This document shows, in pieces, positions 1 to 6,026 of a DNA stretch of 6,415 nt. The translations under genes and the position numbers were made by a program. Numbering within the stretch: the stretch's first letter is position 1; each line of letters begins with the position of its first letter. Source of the stretch: an uncultured Flavobacteriia bacterium (lineage in GTDB: Bacteria; Bacteroidota; Bacteroidia; Flavobacteriales_D; Crocinitomicaceae); assembly GCA_903928365.1 (NCBI GenBank), contig CAIYQV010000129.1, forward strand, positions 1 to 6,415. Direction: 5' to 3'. The notes below the pieces were generated by a model that saw only the letters and a program-made list of their open reading frames with translations, was not told the origin of the DNA and made no database searches.

Positions 1-1
1 A

Positions 2-331
2 AAAGAGGAAGAGGAGGCTGTTCGATTAAAAGAAGATGCCAAAGCGCTCGAAGAGGCAGGTTGTTTTGCAATTGTACTTGAAAAGATTCCTGCAGATCTG
101 GCAAGAGAAGTAGCGGCTGCGGTTTCCATTCCTATTATTGGGATCGGCGCTGGTTCTGGAGTGGATGGGCAGGTGCTCGTTGTTCATGATATGTTGGGAA
201 TCAATAATGAGTTTAGTCCAAGGTTTCTTCGCAAATACAATAACCTTTACGAACAAATGATGCAATCTTTTCAGAACTACATCAAGGATGTCCGTTCCGG
301 AGATTTTCCTAACGAGAAGGAGCAATATTGA
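2..331 (+). CDS. panB: 3-methyl-2-oxobutanoate hydroxymethyltransferase, C-terminal part (5' end outside window)
   Basis: PanB transfers a hydroxymethyl group from methylenetetrahydrofolate to 3-methyl-2-oxobutanoate to make ketopantoate, the first committed step of pantothenate/CoA synthesis in the cytoplasm. Only the last 109 codons are visible, about 40% of a normal protein of roughly 265-275 residues, and the reading frame is open at the window edge. The segment AIVLEKIP contains the Glu (codon at 80-82) that matches the catalytic glutamate of the family. The stretch PIIGIGAG followed by VDGQVLVVHDMLG is the PanB signature near the end of the (beta/alpha)8 barrel. The C-terminal tail (SPRFLRKYNNLYEQ) is also typical. 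The stop TGA at 329-331 shares bases with the start of the next gene, which implies co-transcription and probable translational coupling. There is no sign of decay in the visible part. Confidence 0.95.
   Translation, partial: KEEEEAVRLKEDAKALEEAGCFAIVLEKIPADLAREVAAAVSIPIIGIGAGSGVDGQVLVVHDMLGINNEFSPRFLRKYNNLYEQMMQSFQNYIKDVRSGDFPNEKEQY
317..322 (+). promoter_or_regulatory. Ribosome binding site for the RluA-family gene (AAGGAG)
   Basis: AAGGAG lies inside the last codons of panB, 5 nt before the TTG at 328. It supports a TTG start that overlaps the panB stop as TTGA. A competing AAAGGA at 336-341 lies 7 nt before an in-frame TTG at 349, so the start choice is not fully settled. Confidence 0.5.
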
Positions 332-1035
332 TCAAAAAGGAATCTATTTTGAACCTGGATATTATTTTTGAAGACAATCATGTACTGGTTGTAAATAAAA
401 AAGCTTCGGATATTGTTCAGGGCGACAAAACCGGAGATGAAACGCTTCCGGATAAAATTAAATCCTACCTTAAAGAAAAATATCAAAAACCCGGAAATGT
501 CTTTTGTGGGGTAGTGCACCGTTTGGACCGCCCAACTTCAGGAGCAGTAGTTTTTGCTCGAACGAGTAAAGCACTGGAAAGACTTAATAAACAATTTCGG
601 GAAAAGGAAACCAACAAGATCTATTGGGCCATCGTGGAGAATAAACCGGATAAAAGTGAAGGAACACTTGTGCATTTTCTTAAAAAGAACGAGAAACAAA
701 ACAAGTCCTATGCTTCTTTATCTGAAACTCCCGGTTCAAAAAAAGCCATTCTGCATTATCAGGTAATTTCCTCTTCTGATCGTTACTGGTTGTTGGAAGT
801 GACATTGGAAACAGGCAGGCATCACCAGATACGCTGTCAGATGGCAACCATCGGCTGCGTCATCAAAGGGGATGTGAAATATGGCGCAAAACGACCAAAT
901 GAAGATGGTTCGATCTGTTTACATGCCCGAAGTCTTGAGTTCATTCATCCTACGACTAAAGAAACCATGAAGTTTCTTGCTGATGTGCCTGAGGATAGAT
1001 TGTGGAATTACTTCCTTGAGGCAGACAGATCGTAA
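328..1035 (+). CDS. RluA-family RNA pseudouridine synthase without S4 domain
   Basis: The product is predicted to isomerise specific uridines of rRNA or tRNA to pseudouridine in the cytoplasm. The catalytic motif HRLDRPTSG is at residues 64-72, with Asp67 as the expected nucleophile. Other family marks are the KIYWAIV strand with the conserved Tyr99, TGRHHQIR at 162-169 and HARSLEF at 199-205. The protein is 235 residues and starts almost directly with the catalytic domain (LDIIFEDNHVLVVNK), so it lacks the N-terminal S4 RNA-binding domain found in RluC and RluD. The HRLDRP form of the motif also occurs in small RluA/TruC-like members, so the target RNA cannot be assigned. The start is a TTG overlapping the panB stop, and no ATG lies before the conserved domain. 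An in-frame TTG at 349 would give a 228-residue protein that still contains the whole domain. Family assignment is secure, substrate is not. Confidence 0.92.
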   Translation: MIKKESILNLDIIFEDNHVLVVNKKASDIVQGDKTGDETLPDKIKSYLKEKYQKPGNVFCGVVHRLDRPTSGAVVFARTSKALERLNKQFREKETNKIYWAIVENKPDKSEGTLVHFLKKNEKQNKSYASLSETPGSKKAILHYQVISSSDRYWLLEVTLETGRHHQIRCQMATIGCVIKGDVKYGAKRPNEDGSICLHARSLEFIHPTTKETMKFLADVPEDRLWNYFLEADRS

Positions 1036-1045
1036 ACTTTATTTT

Positions 1046-1073
1046 TTGTTCTGAATTTAATTTTATAAATTTA
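1046..1073 (+). promoter_or_regulatory. Candidate Bacteroidota-type promoter upstream of the fusion oxidoreductase gene
   Basis: The 42-bp gap after the pseudouridine synthase is very AT-rich. It contains TTG at 1046-1048 within a T-run and TAAATTTA at 1066-1073, separated by 17 bp. This resembles the Bacteroidota pattern of a TTG-containing -33 element and a TAnnTTTG -7 element, with the last base of the -7 element mismatched. Transcription would start almost at the ATG (1078), giving a very short or absent leader. An alternative -7-like TAATTTTA lies at 1058-1065 but has no well-placed -33 partner. In such AT-rich sequence the match could be chance. Confidence 0.3.
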
Positions 1074-1077
1074 GTTC

Positions 1078-3069
1078 ATGAAACCTACAACTACGACTAC
1101 CCGTGGATTTCAGAAGATCAAGTTGATTTACTACACGGATCCCGTTTGTTCCACTTGTTGGACGTTCGAACCATACCTTTTTAAATTCCTGAAATGCTAT
1201 GAGGCCTTTGTGGATGTAGAGTACCGAATGGGTGGATTGCTGGAAGATTGGAATACCTTGACTCGATTCGATAAGCACTACTCTAACGAGCAATTTCTCA
1301 AAGAACTCTGGGAAGCTGAATCAGAACGTTTCCAAATAGGAATAGACTCAAAGATCTGGAGAAATGGGAGGATACAATCCTCATATCCATGCTGTATTGC
1401 TTATTATGCCGTTTTGGAACAAGGGAAAGAAAAGGCAGAAAAATTCCTGCGTAAGCTTAGAGAGTTCCTTTTTATCTGTGGAAAAGACATCTCAAAAAAT
1501 GCTGCTATCTTGACCTGTGCAATTGAATCAGGGATTGATCTGGATTCATTCAATGATGCTTTATCGTCGGGTAGGGCAGAGCAGAGTTTCCGTGTTAATC
1601 TTGAAAAAAAGAAAATAGATCGGGTTAAACATTTTCCATCATTCATTCTTGAAAATGAAGTTGGAGACTGCAGGAAAATATTGAATATTACGGATTATCA
1701 GTTTTTTGATGAGGTTTTACGTCGCATGGATAGCTATATTTCTGAATTAACGGATGATGCCATCTTTAAAAAGAAAAAGCATGTCTCGCCGGTTCAATTG
1801 TTGCACAAATTTAAGTACTTGTCATTTAAACAGTTGGTGACGATTTGTGAGGTGGATCAAGAGGTAGTTTCTCATGAACTTGCATCGGAGGTAGCCAATG
1901 GTTCGGTGATCTGTGAATTGCACAATGGTTTTGCGCATTATAAAGTGAACGAAACTCCGTACCACTTAAAAAGAAGATCGTTAACTGATCGTTGTGGGAT
2001 CATTGGTGGGGGTATTTGTGGCAGCTTTCTCAAGCTGACCATGGATCAGATTGGTGTGTCATCCATGTTATTTGAAAAACAATCCGAATTTACAAATCGG
2101 GGATTTGGTTTTCTAATTCTCCAAAATGGGATTGAAGCATTGGACAGCATAGGATTAAAAAATGAGTTCCTGAAAAAAGGAAATCATATGAATCATTTCA
2201 AAGCGGTAAAACCGGATGGTACCATCCTTTATGAGAAGTACCTGGATAATTGTATCGCTATCAGTAGAGAGGATTTACATGAGTTGCTGAGGAACCAGAT
2301 CTCCGAATCAGAAATTCAATTCGATAAAACTTTCCACGAATTTTCGGATGGTGAAAAAGGGAAAATCCTGCATTTGACAGATGGTTCTGTTTATCAGGCA
2401 GATTTTTACGCAGGGGTCGATGGAATTCGCTCCGCAGTAAGGGATCATCTTTTCGGTGAGCAAAAGCTGTCAGAGGTCGGTGAACGAGAGGTCGTTTGTA
2501 TGGTGGAGGTTGAAAATCACACATTTCGTCTGGATCAATTCTATAAAGTAGTGGATACGGAAAATGGCAAGACCATCGGTGTGATTCCATTATCCGAGCA
2601 TAAATTTATTTGGTTTCTTCAGTTTAACCATCACATAGACCCGCTCGATTCGAAAGATTATTCTGAGATTAAAGCTTATACCTTGAGATCCATTGAACAT
2701 TTTCCTGAATCTGTAAAAGAATTAGTTCGTAACAGTGATTTTAAAGATGCATTTCTGTGGGTCTCACAACGAATGGATCACCTAACATCTTATTTCAAAG
2801 ATAATTGTGTGTTGTTGGGTGATGCTGCTCACCCTTTATTGCCTCTTACCAGTCAGGGAGCTAATTCAGCTTTGGAAGATGCGGCAACCTTAGCGGATGT
2901 TTGGAGTAATTACCGGGACGAAATGGATGTAAATGCGATGCTCAGTCGCTATCAGTCATTGCGCCGAGATTTCATTGCGCATTACATTTCAGATGGAGAT
3001 GCCTTGGCTGAAGATTTTATGCTACTTTCAACCAACAAGAAATTTAAATTGCCCTTAACAATTCATTGA
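1078..3069 (+). CDS. DsbA/FrnE-like thioredoxin-fold domain fused to an FAD-dependent aromatic-hydroxylase-type monooxygenase
   Basis: This 663-residue protein has three parts. Residues about 14-222 resemble cytoplasmic DsbA/FrnE-type proteins: the strand LIYYTDPVCSTCW with CSTC at 24-27, MGGLLEDW at 51-58, SSYPCCIA at 101-108, and HFPSFIL with Pro187 as likely cis-proline. Residues about 236-292 look like a winged helix. Residues about 304-663 form a complete group A flavin monooxygenase: GIIGGGICG at 307-315 (GxGxxG for FAD) with Glu333 after the second strand, an ISREDLHELL segment at 395-404, a DG motif GVDGIRSAVR at 446-455, and a GD motif LLGDAAHPLLP at 579-589 followed by SQGANSALEDA. 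This half should use NAD(P)H and O2 to hydroxylate a small molecule; the substrate is unknown. There is no signal peptide, and cysteines are scattered throughout, so the protein is probably cytoplasmic. The ATG is the only plausible start, and no clear Shine-Dalgarno precedes it. The first codons encode five Thr in a row. I see no frame break at the junction. It is probably co-transcribed with the next two genes. Confidence 0.88.
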   Translation: MKPTTTTTRGFQKIKLIYYTDPVCSTCWTFEPYLFKFLKCYEAFVDVEYRMGGLLEDWNTLTRFDKHYSNEQFLKELWEAESERFQIGIDSKIWRNGRIQSSYPCCIAYYAVLEQGKEKAEKFLRKLREFLFICGKDISKNAAILTCAIESGIDLDSFNDALSSGRAEQSFRVNLEKKKIDRVKHFPSFILENEVGDCRKILNITDYQFFDEVLRRMDSYISELTDDAIFKKKKHVSPVQLLHKFKYLSFKQLVTICEVDQEVVSHELASEVANGSVICELHNGFAHYKVNETPYHLKRRSLTDRCGIIGGGICGSFLKLTMDQIGVSSMLFEKQSEFTNRGFGFLILQNGIEALDSIGLKNEFLKKGNHMNHFKAVKPDGTILYEKYLDNCIAISREDLHELLRNQISESEIQFDKTFHEFSDGEKGKILHLTDGSVYQADFYAGVDGIRSAVRDHLFGEQKLSEVGEREVVCMVEVENHTFRLDQFYKVVDTENGKTIGVIPLSEHKFIWFLQFNHHIDPLDSKDYSEIKAYTLRSIEHFPESVKELVRNSDFKDAFLWVSQRMDHLTSYFKDNCVLLGDAAHPLLPLTSQGANSALEDAATLADVWSNYRDEMDVNAMLSRYQSLRRDFIAHYISDGDALAEDFMLLSTNKKFKLPLTIH

Positions 3070-3072
3070 TTC

Positions 3073-4251
3073 ATGGGACTATTTACACACGACCAGGTGA
3101 ACTTGGATCTCCTTCGGAAAAGAGCCTTCAATTACCGTTGGGCAAGTCTTGAGACGGATGTCATTCCACTTACTGCTGCTGATCCCGATTTTCCTGTAGC
3201 TCCAGAGATTTCGGAAACGATATCGAACTATGCATCTCAAAGGTATTTTTCATATGGTTCGCCTGAAGGTAACAGTGAGTTTAAAGAGGCGGTAGCTTAT
3301 TGGTATAAAAAACGCTTCAATGTAATGCAGGATCCCGCAAACGTACTTCCTGTCAACAGTGCAGCCTATGGATTGTTCATTGTTGCCAGAATGATAGCAG
3401 GAAACGGGAATAATGTGATCATCCCTAATCCGGTAGATTTTTTATTTCGCAAATCGGTCGAGGCTGCCGGAGCAGAAGTTCGAACATGCATGGTCGATAA
3501 ATCTACCGGTGAAATGGATTTGAAGGAGCTTCGTTCACTGATTACACCTTCGACATCGGCGATTTTTATTTGTAATCCAAACAACCCGCTTGGTAAACGG
3601 TTATCTCTGGATCATTTGAATAAACTCATAGATATTGCTGCAGAACATAATCTATGGATCGTTTCGGATGAGATCTGGGCCGACATCAGCTTCGATGGAA
3701 ACGTGACGAGCCTGTTTGACCCAAATCTGCAAGAGTATGATAAAAAACTAGTTGTTTCCGGACTCTCTAAGAACTTTGCACTTGCAGGATTAAGAATTGG
3801 TTATGTATTGAGCCAAAACCAACGTGTTTTTAATGAGCTACTGGATAGTTCTGGTCACAAGACTACCGCATTCGGGATTCCTGTACTTTCTCAATTGGCG
3901 GGTGCATCTGCATTTACGAGATCGGAGTATTGGCTGGATGCTTTTTTGGTCCATTTAAAGGAAATGAAAGGGTTAACTGAAGAGTTTATTGAGGCATTCC
4001 CTTTGTTTGAATCAGTTTCATCTAATGCTACTTATCTTTCTTTCCCGAACATAACAGGAGGAAAAATGAGTTCAGCTGATCTGGTTCAATTGATTCATAA
4101 GGAAGCTCGTGTGGCATTGGTTCCTGGTGGAGCAGAATGGTTTGAATCGGCTTCTGAAGGTCACGTTAGGATCTGTTATGCCACATCTCGTGAGATCCTT
4201 GGTGAAGCTTTTAATCGTTTATTGGAGTGGTCTCAGAAAAAGAAAATATAA
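3073..4251 (+). CDS. PLP-dependent aminotransferase class I/II (MalY/PatB-like fold-type I enzyme)
   Basis: The 392-residue product has the full fold-type I PLP core. SGLSKNFALAGLRIGY at 229-244 carries the Schiff-base Lys233 and phosphate-binding Arg241. NPNNPLG at 168-174 carries the ring-contacting Asn171. SDEIW at 198-202 carries Asp199, which pairs with the pyridine nitrogen. HVRICYA at 364-370 carries Arg367, the expected substrate carboxylate ligand. The N-terminal PLTAADPDFPVAPEI at 32-46 resembles the PLWVADMDFP region of MalY/PatB C-S beta-lyases, so the enzyme could be a transaminase or a beta-lyase; sequence alone does not decide. Position 202 is Trp where aspartate aminotransferases usually have Tyr and MalY-type enzymes have His. 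The gene starts 3 bp after the fusion monooxygenase stop without a clear Shine-Dalgarno, consistent with translation from a shared transcript. Its last 25 bp overlap the CDF gene. Confidence 0.9.
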   Translation: MGLFTHDQVNLDLLRKRAFNYRWASLETDVIPLTAADPDFPVAPEISETISNYASQRYFSYGSPEGNSEFKEAVAYWYKKRFNVMQDPANVLPVNSAAYGLFIVARMIAGNGNNVIIPNPVDFLFRKSVEAAGAEVRTCMVDKSTGEMDLKELRSLITPSTSAIFICNPNNPLGKRLSLDHLNKLIDIAAEHNLWIVSDEIWADISFDGNVTSLFDPNLQEYDKKLVVSGLSKNFALAGLRIGYVLSQNQRVFNELLDSSGHKTTAFGIPVLSQLAGASAFTRSEYWLDAFLVHLKEMKGLTEEFIEAFPLFESVSSNATYLSFPNITGGKMSSADLVQLIHKEARVALVPGGAEWFESASEGHVRICYATSREILGEAFNRLLEWSQKKKI

Positions 4252-5123
4252 GCACATCTGCTTTTGAAAAAACGGCGATTCGCACAGTGCTTATCAGTAT
4301 TGTTGGAAGTACTGTTTTAGCTATTGTCAAGGGTGTTGCAGGTGTTTTAGGGAATTCTTATGCCTTAATCGCCGATGCCATCGAATCAACTGCTGACGTT
4401 TTTTCTTCCTTTCTTGTTTTGTTTGGAATCAGGTATGCCAATAAACCTGCCGATGCAAATCATCCTTACGGACATGGCAGGGCCGAGCCGCTAGTTACGT
4501 TTATCGTGGTGGGATTTCTGATTACTTCCGCTTCAGTGATTGGTTTAGAGAGTTTTCACAAAATAGGAACCCCACACCAACTGCCGGCATCCTGGACACT
4601 TTGGGTGCTGGGTGTGATTATATTGTGGAAGGAAGCATCTTTTCGATATGTGATGAAAAAAGGAAAAGAAACGAACAGTTCATCCCTTCAGGCAGATGCC
4701 TGGCACCACCGAAGCGATGCGGTCACTTCGATCTCTGCTTTTATAGGGATTTCTATAGCGATTTATATGGGGAAAGGATATGAATCGGCAGATGACTGGG
4801 CGGCACTTTTTGCATCCGTTTTCATTTTATACAATGCCTACAAGATCTTTCGTCCTGCTTTGGGCGAGATCATGGATGAACACCGTTACCCGGAACTCGA
4901 AAACCGAATTCGTGAAACAGCTCTGAAAGTGGATGGTATTGTGGACACCGAAAAGTGTTTCATTAGAAAGGCAGGGATGAAATATCATATTGATCTTCAT
5001 GCCATTGTTGATGGAAATCTGAGCGTCCGTGAAGGACATGACATTGCTCATTCTCTTAAAGATACCCTCCGATCTGAACACATGGAGATAGGACATGTGC
5101 TGATCCATGTGGAGCCGGAGTGA
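4227..5123 (+). CDS. Cation diffusion facilitator family transporter
   Basis: The 298-residue product is a CDF-type inner-membrane exporter, which normally trades protons for divalent metals such as Zn, Fe, Mn or Co. The hydrophobic N-terminal two-thirds (about 18-210) contains the expected transmembrane helices. Membrane metal-site residues are visible: ADAIESTAD at 49-57 in TM2, with Glu53 and Asp57 in the usual ligand positions, and ADAWHHRSD at 156-164 in TM5, with His160 and Asp164. HPYGHGRAEPL at 79-89 is the conserved TM2-TM3 signature. Residues about 222-298 form the cytoplasmic dimerisation domain, with candidate metal ligands in YHIDLHAIVD (His254, Asp256, His258), His271, His275 and HVLIH (290-294). 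No ATG precedes TM1. The GTG at 4227 is the best start and gives a 25-bp overlap with the aminotransferase gene; a GTG at 4287 would cut into TM1. The metal cannot be named from sequence. Confidence 0.9.
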   Translation: MVSEKENISTSAFEKTAIRTVLISIVGSTVLAIVKGVAGVLGNSYALIADAIESTADVFSSFLVLFGIRYANKPADANHPYGHGRAEPLVTFIVVGFLITSASVIGLESFHKIGTPHQLPASWTLWVLGVIILWKEASFRYVMKKGKETNSSSLQADAWHHRSDAVTSISAFIGISIAIYMGKGYESADDWAALFASVFILYNAYKIFRPALGEIMDEHRYPELENRIRETALKVDGIVDTEKCFIRKAGMKYHIDLHAIVDGNLSVREGHDIAHSLKDTLRSEHMEIGHVLIHVEPE

Positions 5124-5180
5124 GAATTATGTTACTTTACCGTCAAAACAGCATTTATTCCCAAAAGTTATCATTTGAAA

Positions 5181-6026
5181 ATGACAAAAAATAATCTATT
5201 CTATCCGCGAGTGCTAATGGCGATTTGTCTGTTCTATTCGCTTGCTTCCTGCAATAACAACCAAATCAGTGTTGCACAAAACAGTCAGGACGAAGCTGAG
5301 ATGGATGTAATTGAAGCCGATACCATAGCTTGGATCAATGAAAAAGGAATGGATTTGAAATCAAGGTTCAACGTCCCTTCCGGTTATACAAGGGTTGCAA
5401 GTAATGAAAATTCCTGGCAAGCTCACCTGCTATACCTGCCACTGAAATCGCATGGCTCTTTGGTGAAATTATATGATGGAAGAATCAAAGGAAATACGTC
5501 AGTTTATTTGGCAGTGGTAGATCTTCCCATTGGCACGAAGGATTTGCATCAATGTGCAGATGGCGTGATGAGGTTACGGGCTGATTATCTTTTTGCACAG
5601 AAAAGGTTTGATGAAATTGAATTTCTCTTTGTGAGTGGGGCAAAATCCAACTATGTATCCTATCTCAATGGTAAAGCACCGGACAAAACCAATTACTGGG
5701 CCTATATGGAATATGTTTTCAATTCTGCAAATACCTATTCTCTGGAGAAACAACTCAAGAAAAAAGAAATGAAAGACCTGGAGATAGGTGATGCTTTGAT
5801 CAAAGGAGGTTTTCCGGGACATACCGTGATCGTGGTGGATAAATGCATAAATACATCCTCAGGTGCGGTGAAATATATGTTGGCTCAAAGTTACATGCCC
5901 GCTCAAGAGCTTCAGATTCTTGTTAATCCCCTGGAACCTGAAAGCCCATGGTATGATCTGACAACTAACCCCGTCATCCAAACCGCAGAATGGGACTTTA
6001 CTGCGGATCAGTTGAGAAGCTTTTGA
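5181..6026 (+). CDS. DUF4846 family lipoprotein
   Basis: The 281-residue product begins with a lipoprotein signal peptide: a short basic/polar start, a hydrophobic stretch at about 10-20, and the lipobox LASC with Cys24 as the lipidation site, followed by an Asn/Gln-rich linker. The mature part matches my recollection of DUF4846: RFNVPSGYTR at 62-71, LPLKSHGSLVKLYDG at 86-100, DLHQCADGVMRLRADYL at 121-137, IGDALIKGGFPGHTVIVVD at 202-220, MLAQSYMPAQELQIL at 233-247 and PWYDL at 256-260. Length is normal and the domain is complete. The function is unproven. Cys125 at a helix start, then a GD..GGFPGH strand with His214, resembles the NlpC/P60 arrangement, so a cell-envelope amidase or peptidase-like role is possible. 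ATG 5181 is preferred; a TTG at 5175 would add two residues. The gene lies 57 bp after the CDF gene, with no hairpin in between, so it may be an operon member or separately transcribed. Confidence 0.88.
   Translation: MTKNNLFYPRVLMAICLFYSLASCNNNQISVAQNSQDEAEMDVIEADTIAWINEKGMDLKSRFNVPSGYTRVASNENSWQAHLLYLPLKSHGSLVKLYDGRIKGNTSVYLAVVDLPIGTKDLHQCADGVMRLRADYLFAQKRFDEIEFLFVSGAKSNYVSYLNGKAPDKTNYWAYMEYVFNSANTYSLEKQLKKKEMKDLEIGDALIKGGFPGHTVIVVDKCINTSSGAVKYMLAQSYMPAQELQILVNPLEPESPWYDLTTNPVIQTAEWDFTADQLRSF

Noticed and set aside
26..325. 99-codon minus-strand reading frame opposite panB
   Set aside because: It lies wholly antisense to a clear PanB coding sequence and its translation has no recognisable domain.
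1741..1990. The fusion as a frameshift or missed stop between two genes
   Set aside because: The reading frame is continuous, the linker is coherent protein sequence, and no second start or out-of-frame continuation is visible. An assembly error still cannot be excluded without reads.
2261..2590. 109-codon minus-strand reading frame inside the monooxygenase gene
   Set aside because: It is antisense to the FAD domain with low-complexity His/Pro/Arg content; best explained as a shadow frame.
5124..5180. Promoter for the lipoprotein gene (TTACTTTAC at 5132-5140 and TTATCATTTG at 5168-5177)
   Set aside because: Neither fits TAnnTTTG with a properly spaced upstream TTG; the second has one base too many between TA and TTTG.
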